A program made the position numbers and the translations under genes. This document shows positions 53,238 through 61,654 of a DNA stretch of 64,000 nucleotides, in pieces (the stretch's first letter is position 1; each line of letters starts with the position of its first letter). Source of the DNA: Ancylobacter tetraedralis (lineage in GTDB: Bacteria; Pseudomonadota; Alphaproteobacteria; Rhizobiales; Xanthobacteraceae); NCBI RefSeq assembly GCF_014195655.1, contig NZ_JACICD010000004.1:1-64000 (forward strand), written 5' to 3'. The notes below the pieces were generated by a model, which searched no databases, was not told the DNA's origin, and worked only from the letters and a program-made list of their open reading frames with translations.

Positions 53238-53548
53238 GCGATAGCGACATGTCACTCGACCCCTTGCGGAGGAGGGGGAGGGGGGGGGGGCTAGTGGTGT
53301 TTTTTGTAGCGCGGCGCACGTTTTGTTTCCCAAGGATGCTCATTGTATCTTTGGGAGTGGGGCGGACCGGCAAACTGTGAGTTTTTGGGCGGCCTATGTC
53401 ATCGACCGTAACTGTGATGCCAACCGTGAGGCGAAGATTGTCGTCCCTTCGATAGTCGCCGCGCTCGGGGGTGGATATCGCACGGACGCGTGGCATAGCC
53501 AACACTAACCTCCCCTAAAACGAACAGCCCCCACCCCCTTGTGATGTT
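53238..53548. other. Spacer with a run of eleven G
   Basis: No supported gene lies in these 311 bases. An uninterrupted run of 11 G at 53280-53290 follows GGAGGAGGGGGA. Such a tract could form a quadruplex, vary in length by slippage, or be a sequencing or assembly artefact. It lies about 260 bases upstream of the aminotransferase start. Confidence 0.6.
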
Positions 53549-54751
53549 ATGTGGGTCATTGCTAGGTTAGGGTGCGGCATGCAGTATGCGGTTGGTGATC
53601 GCGCTTCCAAGGCGCAGCCCTTGGGGCGAGAGGGGGCTAAGCCAAGAATCTGGGAGGCCCAGAGGGGCATCCGCTTCCCCTTTGTCAGGCCGCGATTGCC
53701 GGAGCTTTCCGAGGTCGACAAGTTCTTTGAAGTCTCAAGGCAAGCCGGATTTTATTCGAATTTCGGACCGGTATCGATAGCCTTCGAAGAGGATCTCGAA
53801 GCGGCGTTTTTCCCGCGCACAGGAGCTGTCGCCTGCGCCAACTGCACGGTTGGTATTTCTGCGGCGCTGATCGCCGCGCGCGTGCGTGGCCCGGTACTGG
53901 TATCGGCATTCACATTTCCCGCGACGCTCGCGGCCATTCGGGCTGCCGGCCTTGAGCCGATCATCTGCGATGTCGATGCCAAGACCGGCGTGCTGGACTA
54001 TGATGCGGCCTCCACCACGTTGGGCCGGATGAAATGCGGCGCCATCGTCGCCGGCCGTCCCTACGGGATTTGGTCCGACATCGGGCACCTGGGTGATCTG
54101 GCCCGACAATGGAATGTCCCGCTGATCCTCGATAATGCGGCTGGCCTCGGCGTTGGGCGGCATGTCGTGGAGCGATACTCCGTCGAGGAGGCGTTTGAGG
54201 TCTTCTCGCTTCATGCGACCAAGCCTTTCAGCGTCGGCGAAGGTGGGGTCGTTGTCGGCCCTCGGGCATTCGAGAACGACATTCGGTCAGCGCTCAATTT
54301 CGGCCTGTGGTCTGCCGGCACGGTCGAGATAGGAAGCGGCTTCAACGGCAAGATGGATGAGTTGACGGCCTCCATGGCGCGGGCCGTGTTCGCTGGACTG
54401 GCGGTCCGTGTGGACGAGCGTCAGTCATCTGCGCGGCATTTCAATCGCCTGGCGCAGGCCGCGGGGCTTCAGACATTTTGCGCGGTCGGTGAGGAGGAGT
54501 CCTCACCTTGGCAGTGCTTTCCCGTCACGCTGCCGTCCCACCTCAGCGTTGAAGAGGTGGTGGCAAAGTGCCATGCGGCGGGCTTGCAGATCCGGCGCTA
54601 TTATTATCCGCTGGTTGGCGAGGTGTGCTCCAACGCGCCCGTGGCGGGCGTGCTGTCCGACCGCACAGTCTGTCTTCCGGTCTATGACGGCGTTGAAGCC
54701 GGTGTGGTCGACGAAGTCTGGGGCATATTTTGCGACAGTCTCGCGCATTGA
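53549..54751 (+). CDS. DegT/DnrJ/EryC1-type aminotransferase
   Basis: A PLP enzyme of up to 400 residues in the family that transfers an amino group to keto-sugars. The cofactor Lys is in VFSLHATKPFSVGEGGVVV and the Asp region is PLILDNAAGLGVGR. The segment VLVSAFTFPATLAAIRAAGLEPI is typical, although the usual GTSAL motif is replaced by ANCTVGISAAL. The start is uncertain: ATG 53549 or ATG 53579; the first 35-40 residues are not family sequence, so a later start is also possible. It should supply an amino sugar for the glycan, or an amine for the carrier-protein pathway downstream. Confidence 0.85.
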   Translation: MWVIARLGCGMQYAVGDRASKAQPLGREGAKPRIWEAQRGIRFPFVRPRLPELSEVDKFFEVSRQAGFYSNFGPVSIAFEEDLEAAFFPRTGAVACANCTVGISAALIAARVRGPVLVSAFTFPATLAAIRAAGLEPIICDVDAKTGVLDYDAASTTLGRMKCGAIVAGRPYGIWSDIGHLGDLARQWNVPLILDNAAGLGVGRHVVERYSVEEAFEVFSLHATKPFSVGEGGVVVGPRAFENDIRSALNFGLWSAGTVEIGSGFNGKMDELTASMARAVFAGLAVRVDERQSSARHFNRLAQAAGLQTFCAVGEEESSPWQCFPVTLPSHLSVEEVVAKCHAAGLQIRRYYYPLVGEVCSNAPVAGVLSDRTVCLPVYDGVEAGVVDEVWGIFCDSLAH

Positions 54752-54872
54752 GTGCAGTCGGCACCCATGGGGTTGACGCGCCTGCATCGGATGGGCAGGC
54801 GCTCGACGTGGCAGGAATCCAGATCTTGGCCGGCCAAGCGGCGATCGACGCGCCTATTGGAGGCTTGGCTTG

Positions 54873-55163
54873 ATGAATTTCGATGCAGGAGTAGTTGAAG
54901 CGATGGACGTGATACCGCAATTGCGAAAATTCCTTGAGACGGAGTCGGCGGCCGCCTCCAGCGCCTCCACCGTTCTCCCGGATGATGATTTGCTTGAGCT
55001 GGGATTGATCGACTCCCTCACTCTCCTGAAGCTTGTGTCATTTCTCGAGCAATCGTTCGGAATTTCCGTATTCGACGAAGATTTGATAAAAGAGAATTTT
55101 AGTACAATGAATAATATACAAATTTTCATAACGAATAAAATTGAAAATAAAGGCCAGTCTTGA
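54873..55163 (+). CDS. Stand-alone acyl carrier protein
   Basis: A 96-residue carrier protein. The phosphopantetheine-attachment Ser48 is in LLELGLIDSLTLLKLV, and the four-helix pattern ends GISVFDEDLIKENFSTMNNI. The start ATG 54873 has GGAGG about 9 bases upstream. It differs from the fatty-acid AcpP and is dedicated to this cluster. The AMP-forming ligase at 57464 is the likely enzyme that loads it, and the methyltransferase, FAD enzyme or acetyltransferase may act on the bound group (inference). The 3' end is very AT-rich. Confidence 0.88.
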   Translation: MNFDAGVVEAMDVIPQLRKFLETESAAASSASTVLPDDDLLELGLIDSLTLLKLVSFLEQSFGISVFDEDLIKENFSTMNNIQIFITNKIENKGQS

Positions 55164-55167
55164 GGCT

Positions 55168-56220
55168 ATGGGAGCTCGCCCTGTGGGAAATGACAGCGCC
55201 TCGTCGGCAATCGATCCGTTGATCGCGATCAAGTTGGCGAATTTGAGTCATGGAATTGTCCATACGCAGCTCCTATATGCCGCTATCAAGCTGAATATTC
55301 CGGATCTTCTTGCTGATGCGCCAAGGACGGTCTCCGAGCTCGCGGTTTCGACGGGTACTGCCGAGCCGAGGCTGTATCGCGTGCTGAGAGCTCTCTCTGC
55401 GTTGGGGCTGGTGACGGAGATTGAGCCGCGCCTTTTCGAGCTTCGTCCTCTTGGTGCGGCCTTGCGCGCGCGCGAGTCTGCCTCGCAGCGCGATTTCGCC
55501 CTTATGATGGGCAGCCCTTGGCATGCCGGCGCCTGGGCTCAGATACTCAGCAGCGTCGATGTTCCGACATCCGCCTTCGAAAAAGTCTTCTCTGAGGACG
55601 TGTTCAGTTATCTTGAGAAATTTCCGGACGAGCGCGATGTCTTCGACCGTGCCATGGCCTTCACGTCGAGTGCCCATGCCGAAGCGATAGCCTTGGCGAT
55701 CCGTGTCGACACCAAAGCGACGCTGGTCGATGTGGCCGGTGGAACGGGACTGCTCTTGCGAGAGCTTCTGGAAAGAAATCCAGAACTGGAAGGTGTTTTG
55801 TTCGAGCGGCCGGAGGTTGTGGAGAAAGCAACATCCTATCTTTCGTCAGCGGGGATGGGGGAGCGGTGTCGCGTCGTTTCTGGCGACTTCTTCAAGTCTG
55901 TACCCAGCGGCGGAGATATATATATGTTGAAATATATCATCCACGATTGGAGCGATGAAGACGCGGGCATCATACTTCGGAATTGCCGGACGGCGATGAA
56001 GGATGATGGAAAGTTGATACTTCTTGAAGTTGTGCAGCCGGACAGGAACCCGTCTTTCTCGGAGGTCTGGTCGGACATTGAGATGATGGTCGTATTACCC
56101 GGCGGGCGTGAGCGCACGCGGGCTGAATTTGGCGACCTGCTGGCGACCTCCGGCTTCGAGCTTGTGGATGTGCGGCGGACCCGGTCGGAATTGAGCGTCA
56201 TCGAAGCGTTGCCTCGATGA
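55168..56220 (+). CDS. SAM-dependent O-methyltransferase (acetylserotonin/caffeate-type family)
   Basis: A 350-residue small-molecule methyltransferase. The N-terminal dimerisation winged helix includes LLYAAIKLNIPDLLADAPR and EPRLYRVLRALSALGLV. The SAM site is LVDVAGGTGLLLRELLERNP. The catalytic His region is YIIHDWSDEDAGIILRNCR, and LILLEVVQPDRN follows. The start is ATG 55168, four bases after the carrier-protein stop; a TTG at 55141 inside that gene is less likely. This family methylates hydroxyl groups of aromatic or polyketide compounds, which hints that the cluster makes an aromatic or enol-containing group. Confidence 0.9.
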   Translation: MGARPVGNDSASSAIDPLIAIKLANLSHGIVHTQLLYAAIKLNIPDLLADAPRTVSELAVSTGTAEPRLYRVLRALSALGLVTEIEPRLFELRPLGAALRARESASQRDFALMMGSPWHAGAWAQILSSVDVPTSAFEKVFSEDVFSYLEKFPDERDVFDRAMAFTSSAHAEAIALAIRVDTKATLVDVAGGTGLLLRELLERNPELEGVLFERPEVVEKATSYLSSAGMGERCRVVSGDFFKSVPSGGDIYMLKYIIHDWSDEDAGIILRNCRTAMKDDGKLILLEVVQPDRNPSFSEVWSDIEMMVVLPGGRERTRAEFGDLLATSGFELVDVRRTRSELSVIEALPR

Positions 56221-56300
56221 CAGGCCGCCACCCATCGACAAGCCAATGTGCGGCGTCGCTCAGGAGCGGACGGCCGGCGCGCTAAAGTGGGATCGGGTTG

Positions 56301-57467
56301 GTGCTGCGGGAATATGTGGATGTCGTTATCGTCGGCGCCGGTGCTGGTGGTATATCAGCAGCAATATCGGCTGCGCGTGCCAACGCATCGGTTGCCCTTC
56401 TGGACACGCGTCCGGAGGTGGGCGGCATTGTCACGCACGCCTTGATCCATACGATAGCCGGCCTGTACGACGCGTTCGGCGGATGGATGAACGAGGGGCT
56501 ACCCGTCGAACTTGTCGAGAGGGTGCTGCTGCGGGACGCCGATACCAAGAAGCGGAAAATCGGCAAGGCCTGGGTTCTAAGCGCATCGCCCTGGACCTAT
56601 CGCCAAGTCGTTGAGGCATGGGTAGCTGAGGAGCCGGGTATCCGTGCCTTTCTCGGTGTCAATGATCTGAAGGTAACGACGGACGGGGGGGCAATCTCTT
56701 CCGTGACCTTTCGTCAGGGTGGATCGTCGCGCGTTCTGCAAACGCGCGCGCTGATCGATAGCAGTGGTCACGCGAACGCCGTCAGGTCCATAGATCCGGA
56801 CCTTCTCTACGAGGATCCGATCCCGGCGCTCGAGGGGCTGATATTCCGCGTCCGTGGGATCCGGTCTGCTGACTTGGCTTTCCCTCGTGGTTTGGCGCTC
56901 CGGAGGGCAATCGCTCAGGCCGTTGTCGAGGGACAACTGCCGCAAGAATGCTCCGGTGCGTGGATCGACATGGGGGTGCGGGAGGATGAAGCCTATATCA
57001 AGCTCTCCGTCGCCCCGGTGCGGAACGAACTCGCGCCTCGCGCAACCCCGGACCAGATAGCCGAAGCCATGCACCGTTTTCTGGCAAAGCGCTTCGTTGC
57101 CCCGAGGCCGGCTGCAATTCAGGCGGGCGAGATTACGCGGCGCAGTGGGGCGCGGGCAAAGGGCGAGTATCAATTGACGGGTGGTGATGTGCGGGGGCTC
57201 GCGCGGTTTCCAGATGCGGCCTGCAAATGCGCCTGGCCGATCGAGCATTGGACGTCCGAGAGGGGGTTGGAGTTGGAATATCTCGAGGACGACGGATATT
57301 ATGAGATTCCTCAGCGGGCACTGCGAGTCGCCGGGGTAAAGAATCTTGCGGTCGCGGGCATGTGCCTTTCATCGGATCGTGTAGCGCAGGCTTCCGCGCG
57401 GGTTTCCGGCTGTTGCTGGGCGATGGGTGAAGCCGCTGGGAGCATGGCGGTCGGGTGGCTCAAATGA
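56301..57467 (+). CDS. FAD-dependent oxidoreductase
   Basis: A 388-residue flavoprotein. The dinucleotide-binding motif VDVVIVGAGAGGISAAISAA is at the N-terminus, followed by DTRPEVGGIVTH. The second FAD region is near the C-terminus: VKNLAVAGMCLSSDRVAQAS, then GCCWAMGEAAGSMA. The fold matches the FAD_oxidored/geranylgeranyl-reductase-like group rather than acyl-CoA dehydrogenases. The start is uncertain (GTG 56301 or TTG 56298; both follow GGGAT-like sequence). Its stop overlaps the ligase start. It may oxidise or reduce the carrier-bound group (inference). Confidence 0.82.
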   Translation: MLREYVDVVIVGAGAGGISAAISAARANASVALLDTRPEVGGIVTHALIHTIAGLYDAFGGWMNEGLPVELVERVLLRDADTKKRKIGKAWVLSASPWTYRQVVEAWVAEEPGIRAFLGVNDLKVTTDGGAISSVTFRQGGSSRVLQTRALIDSSGHANAVRSIDPDLLYEDPIPALEGLIFRVRGIRSADLAFPRGLALRRAIAQAVVEGQLPQECSGAWIDMGVREDEAYIKLSVAPVRNELAPRATPDQIAEAMHRFLAKRFVAPRPAAIQAGEITRRSGARAKGEYQLTGGDVRGLARFPDAACKCAWPIEHWTSERGLELEYLEDDGYYEIPQRALRVAGVKNLAVAGMCLSSDRVAQASARVSGCCWAMGEAAGSMAVGWLK

Positions 57468-58942
57468 CTGGCGACGTTGATCTGTTCGAGGTGTTTTCGG
57501 CAACCGTGGCTCGGCAGCCGAACAGGACAGCCTGTCTTGAGTTCGGAAAAGCGACGCCGTGCACCTATCTGATGTTGCTGGGCAAAATTGAAGAAGCGGC
57601 AGCGTCGCTTCGGGAGGCCGGCATGCAGCCCGGCGCTTGCGTGGGGCTGCACTGCCCCAGCGGCCTGTCCTATATCGTATGGGCTTATGCCATATGGCGG
57701 TGCGGCGGCACCATCGTGCCGATTGCAACCGAGTTGGCCAAGGATGAAAAGCTGGAGATCTGCACGACGATCCGGTTGAACGGCGTCATAACGCTGACAA
57801 GGGATCTGCCGATCTTTGATGGCCTGTTAAGGGCTTGCGACGCTCAATTTTCTGGAGAGGTCGCCTATATCCCGATTGACGGAGAAGCGCCGCGCCCCGC
57901 TGGCTTCTCCGCATTGCGTCCTGCTTTCATCCGCTTCACCTCTGGAACAACTGCCAGTTCCAAGGGTGTTGTTCTGTCTCATTCCACAGTTTTTCAGCGC
58001 ATTCTTGCCGCGAATGACGTCCTCAACATCGGGCCGGACGACAGGGTGCTGTGGCTCCTCTCGATGTCTTACCATTTTACGGTATCGATTGTTGCCTATC
58101 TATCGTTCGGGGCTACCATTATCCTGTGCAAGGACCATTTTGGCTCGACAATGGTGGAAGCCGCATCGGAGGGGGGCGCCACCTTCATATATGGCTCGCC
58201 GCAGCATTACCGAGCCATGGCGAGCGACGCGAGTGGTCGGCTGTTCGGGCAGGCCCGTTTGGCCATCTCGACCGCAACCGCGTTGAGGAATGATGTTGCC
58301 CAGGCCTTTTTCCGCCGCTTCGGGCTCCCCTTAAGTCAGGCCTACGGGATTATTGAAATAGGTCTGCCATGCATCAATCTGGCTGGCGAGGAGGCCAAGC
58401 CGGGTTCGGTGGGCAGGCCTTTGCCAGCCTTCGACATTCGATTGACGGAGATCCTGCCGGGAGGGCCCAAGGCGATCTCGGTCCGAGGATCTGGCATGCT
58501 GGATGCCTATTATATCCCGTGGCGCCCGCAAGCCGAGATCATGCCGGATGGCTGGTTCTATACGGGGGATTTGGGTGAGTTCGACGCGGACGGCTTTCTG
58601 AGCATTGTCGGCCGAGCGAAGGAAATGATCAGCGTTGCCGGAATGAAGCTTTTTCCTCAGGAGGTGGAAGCCGTGCTGGAGACGCATTCGCGGGTCCAGG
58701 AGGCCTATGTCTACGCCGAGCCACACGACCGGCTGGGCGAGATTCCCTGCGCCCTGGTGCTGGCCGTTCCGGGGCAGGCCCATGCGGAAGAGGCGGAGCT
58801 TCGTTCTTATTGCGCGAAGCATCTGACCTCCTACAAGGTGCCGGAGAAGATAAGATACGTCGCCGAGTTGCCGAAAACAGCCAGTGGCAAACTAAAGCGA
58901 AACTCGGCGCTGCCTGTTGGTGCCACAGGGCCCGCTGCGTAA
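57464..58942 (+). CDS. AMP-forming acyl/aryl ligase (ANL superfamily)
   Basis: A 492-residue adenylate-forming enzyme that activates a carboxylic acid with ATP and passes it to CoA or a carrier protein. Motif A3 is RFTSGTTASSKGVVLSH (about 157-173), A5 is AYGIIEIG, A7 is YTGDLGEFDADG, A8 is FLSIVGRAKEMIS, and the A10 Lys is in KTASGKLKRNS. It lacks a fused carrier domain, so the separate carrier protein at 54873 is the natural partner. The start ATG 57464 overlaps the FAD gene stop by 4 bases; an in-frame ATG at 57455 is also possible. Substrate identity cannot be read from the sequence. It converges on the acetyltransferase gene with a gap of 13 bases. Confidence 0.9.
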   Translation: MTGDVDLFEVFSATVARQPNRTACLEFGKATPCTYLMLLGKIEEAAASLREAGMQPGACVGLHCPSGLSYIVWAYAIWRCGGTIVPIATELAKDEKLEICTTIRLNGVITLTRDLPIFDGLLRACDAQFSGEVAYIPIDGEAPRPAGFSALRPAFIRFTSGTTASSKGVVLSHSTVFQRILAANDVLNIGPDDRVLWLLSMSYHFTVSIVAYLSFGATIILCKDHFGSTMVEAASEGGATFIYGSPQHYRAMASDASGRLFGQARLAISTATALRNDVAQAFFRRFGLPLSQAYGIIEIGLPCINLAGEEAKPGSVGRPLPAFDIRLTEILPGGPKAISVRGSGMLDAYYIPWRPQAEIMPDGWFYTGDLGEFDADGFLSIVGRAKEMISVAGMKLFPQEVEAVLETHSRVQEAYVYAEPHDRLGEIPCALVLAVPGQAHAEEAELRSYCAKHLTSYKVPEKIRYVAELPKTASGKLKRNSALPVGATGPAA

Positions 58943-58955
58943 GAAAACGCAGTCT

Positions 58956-59666
58956 TTAATCCCGACTTGGAATCTGGGCTGTCTTAGTATCTTCCGACCA
59001 CGTTAAGAGGCGGCCGAGTTCATCGCTAGATTTCGCAAGCCGCTTGGTTGGTGCCTCAATATAAACTCCCCGCTCGGAAGCGTTGTTGGTGATTAGTGAG
59101 CGCGCGCCCAAAATGCATCTTTGTCCAATCGTTACTCCATCTGTAATTGTGGCATTGGCGCCAATGACACACCAGTCTCCAACCTTCACGTCGCCTAGAA
59201 TTTTAGCGCCGGCGGAAATGAAGCAATGGTCGCCGATCACCGAGTGGTGACCAACAAAACATGTTGGCCCGATAACGCAGTTATTTCCGATCTTGGCATA
59301 TGGTTGAATCACGGCGCCTTCACATATGCACGTGTTCTCGCCAATTTCGACGCCCGGCCAGACGGTCGCTTTTGAACTCAAGTAGGAGACCAGCTGGTAT
59401 CCCTTCGACTTCGCTTCCCTATATTTTGCTTCGCGAAATTCGTTTATTCCGCGATAGCCCAGCAGCACTGACACTGCATATTCCGTTGGTGGGAACCTGT
59501 TCTCTAGGTCTTCGAAGGCGACAACAGGTAGGTCGCAGAAGTGCGTCTGCCTTATAAAGGCTCGGTCAACAGCAAACCCTGCTACCTGATGGGGTGAATC
59601 GTTTGTGAGATACGCGTAATTCAGAGCTGAAATATTGGAAACCCCGAATATAATAACGTTGGCCAT
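58956..59666 (-). CDS. Hexapeptide-repeat sugar acyltransferase (NeuD/PglD-like)
   Basis: A 236-residue left-handed beta-helix acyltransferase. The N-terminal Rossmann-like domain (MANVIIFGVSNISALNYAYL) binds the nucleotide sugar in NeuD/PglD relatives. From about residue 95 the hexapeptide repeats run through VWPGVEIGENTCICEG, GPTCFVGHHSVIGDH (with the catalytic His) and DWCVIGANATITDGVTIG. It would add an acyl group to an amino or hydroxyl group of a sugar. With the DegT aminotransferase nearby it suggests an N-acylated amino sugar. It converges on the ligase gene. Confidence 0.85.
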   Translation of the reverse strand: MANVIIFGVSNISALNYAYLTNDSPHQVAGFAVDRAFIRQTHFCDLPVVAFEDLENRFPPTEYAVSVLLGYRGINEFREAKYREAKSKGYQLVSYLSSKATVWPGVEIGENTCICEGAVIQPYAKIGNNCVIGPTCFVGHHSVIGDHCFISAGAKILGDVKVGDWCVIGANATITDGVTIGQRCILGARSLITNNASERGVYIEAPTKRLAKSSDELGRLLTWSEDTKTAQIPSRD

Positions 59667-60336
59667 ATTTTTTCCCTCTTATTATTTGTCCGGCGCTTGA
59701 AATCGCTCGTTGATTCGGTTTGTGAGCCTTTGCGTGGATAATCCACAATCGTCTGACCAGACAAGACGCTGAAAACTCGCTTGCGAGCGGCGGCTGCGCA
59801 GCTGACTCGACCTCTTGCTCGTGAATGGTCGGTATCCAAAGTGATCCTGGCCGATCATCAGCGCAATGCACGTGGTCGGAGCCCCTTTCCTGAACCGCCG
59901 GGAGCCGGAGCCGTCCGCCTGCTTTACATCGGTGGGGTTGGTTGTGCGGTCGGAGATCTTCAGGGAGGTGGGCGCTTGGGGCCGATGGCCCCGTACGGCC
60001 GATCCTGAATGCAGCATCCGAGCCAAGCCGGCACTTTTCCGGCTCCCCTTGCAAGCGTCAGAGCCTGTTTGGAGAATGGGTGGTTGGGATTTCCTGTGGG
60101 TGGCTGCGTAATTCACACTTTGGATGTGAATACGACAAAAGCACAATTGGATGGCCAGCGACGCCCGCAAGGCCGGGCGCTTTCCCTCTGATCTGGCGGA
60201 CGAGGAGCGTCGCTTCCGAAATCCTTGCCTCCGGTACACCGGACGGCGCGCTCTGCGCGGCGGCAACGTGGGCGGGGCCTGTTCGTCGTCTCGCCTGTCA
60301 TATCAAAGTCGAGACGTCACGGATCGCAGGATGGCC
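59667..60336. other. Mostly gene-free region with a possible glycosyltransferase relic
   Basis: In these 670 bases no intact gene is supported. The plus-strand frame 59866-60111 reads GAPFLNRREPEPSACFTSVG and then LVVRSEIFREVGAWGRW, which faintly resembles the acceptor side of GT2 enzymes (the usual LVRREVFERVGGFDE type). It is too short and isolated to call; treat it as a possible pseudogene fragment. Confidence 0.35.
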
Positions 60337-60540
60337 TCACCCTCGCGGCATGAACCCGCGAATGGCGGATCCCACCAGCCATGGAATGATGAAGGCCGCC
60401 ACCACAGTGAGAAGTATACGCGGCCAGCAGCCAAGTGCGAGATTGTCCGCTGATGAAGTAAGAATAAGATATAAGGCAGTAGCGGCCGCAGAGAGAAGAG
60501 ATATTCTAAAAAAACCGATACGAACTGTACGCCTCTTCAT
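60337..60540 (-). CDS. Small two-helix membrane protein, unknown function
   Basis: A 67-residue open frame. It begins with a basic stretch MKRRTVRIGFFR, then two hydrophobic segments (ISLLSAAATALYLILTS and ILLTVVAAFIIPWLVGSAI) separated by a short loop, and ends RGFMPRG. The pattern is of a small inner-membrane protein with both ends in the cytoplasm. AAGGGACG lies about 6 bases before the ATG at 60540, a plausible ribosome-binding site. I recognise no family, and no partner gene is close. Confidence 0.5.
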   Translation of the reverse strand: MKRRTVRIGFFRISLLSAAATALYLILTSSADNLALGCWPRILLTVVAAFIIPWLVGSAIRGFMPRG

Positions 60541-60685
60541 CGAGTACGTCCCTTTGTCAACTAAGCGGTAGGCCCTAAACATCAAAATCGGTACATTGTG
60601 CGGTCGATAATGTGGCTCTCGTCAGATGTAATCGTCCTTTGTCGTTCGTCTTGATATCGGTGGTGGTTCCGATGAGTGGGAGGCT

Positions 60686-60719
60686 GCCGGCCGATGTTTC
60701 AAAGGTAACATCGGCCGGC
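60686..60719. terminator. Long perfect hairpin in an intergenic region
   Basis: GCCGGCCGATGTT and its exact reverse complement AACATCGGCCGGC flank an 8-base loop, giving a 13-bp stem. No T-run follows on either strand. It lies between the small membrane gene and the lrp-like gene in a stretch without firm genes, so it could be a terminator, a stabilising stem or a protein-binding site. Confidence 0.55.
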
Positions 60720-61058
60720 GGAGAGTCGAGTCCGGGCCCGGCCAGAGGTCCGCTGATTTCCGTGGGGAAGTACTCTGTCGGGGGCGCTTCCCGTGTGAAG
60801 TGCGACACACCTTATACATAAATCTCGCGTGTTATTTCCGGTGACAGCGGATGAATCGCCAGCAAGTTCTTTGGCGCGATCCCTCGTTGGGGACGATCGG
60901 GGGCGTCACTCGATTCGGGAATTCTGGGGCTGTCGGGTGGGGCCGCACTGTTCGATCCGGCACTCCAGGCATGCTACGCCCACTTCAGCGTCACCTCGCA
61001 CGAGGCGACGCACAGATGCAGCCGCCCGGTTCCTCCTGACCCCTCGTCGTCTCCGGCC

Positions 61059-61520
61059 CTACCGCGCCCGCCGCCGCGCGCCGAGCACGTTGCGGATGGA
61101 AAAGCTGGAATGGATGCGCAGCACGCCGGGCAGGGTGGAGAGAATCTCGGTGTGGATGCGCTCGAAATCGCCGGGGGTCTCCACCTCGACGCGCAGCAGG
61201 TAATCCGAGCCGCCGGTCATGAGGTAGCATTCCTGAATTTCGGGATGGCGGCGCACGGCGGCCTCGAAGCGGTTGAGATAATCCTCGGTCTGCCGTTCCA
61301 GCGTGATGTTGATGATCACCGCCATGCCGGCCTCGCGCGCGGCGTGGTCGATCAGGGCGGTGTAGCCGCGAATGACACCGCTATGTTCCATCAGCTTGAT
61401 GCGGCGCAGGCAGGTGGAGGCGGAGAGCCCGACCTCCTCGGCGATCTTCGCTGTGCTCATGCGGGCGTCGAGGCGCAGCAGGCGCAGGATGTTGCGGTCC
61501 GTGGCGTCGAGCGCGCTCAT
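61059..61520 (-). CDS. Lrp/AsnC-family transcriptional regulator
   Basis: A 153-residue regulator. The helix-turn-helix covers LDATDRNILRLLRLDARMST and EEVGLSASTCLRRIKLMEHS, followed by VIRGYTALID. The C-terminal RAM domain (GMAVIINITLERQ, ECYLMTGGSDYLLRVEV) binds an amino acid and forms the oligomer. The start is ATG 61520; the open frame extends further upstream without family sequence. It is divergent from dadX-dadA, the usual place for the alanine-responsive activator of D-alanine catabolism (DadR/BkdR type; inference from position). Confidence 0.9.
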   Translation of the reverse strand: MSALDATDRNILRLLRLDARMSTAKIAEEVGLSASTCLRRIKLMEHSGVIRGYTALIDHAAREAGMAVIINITLERQTEDYLNRFEAAVRRHPEIQECYLMTGGSDYLLRVEVETPGDFERIHTEILSTLPGVLRIHSSFSIRNVLGARRRAR

Positions 61521-61654
61521 GGTGCTTCTTTCGAAAAGTTCATCGATCCGTCCATAAAATAGTATCGAATGACGGATCCATGCGCAAATCGACCGGAATT
61601 TGCGCGATTCACGCATTACAATCTGTACCCGTTCGGAGGCTGCGAGGACGGGTG

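Noticed and set aside
60575-60808. 77-codon open frame on the minus strand upstream of the small membrane gene
   Set aside because: The sequence looks mildly protein-like, but it contains the 13-bp perfect hairpin and has no recognisable family or clear ribosome-binding site.
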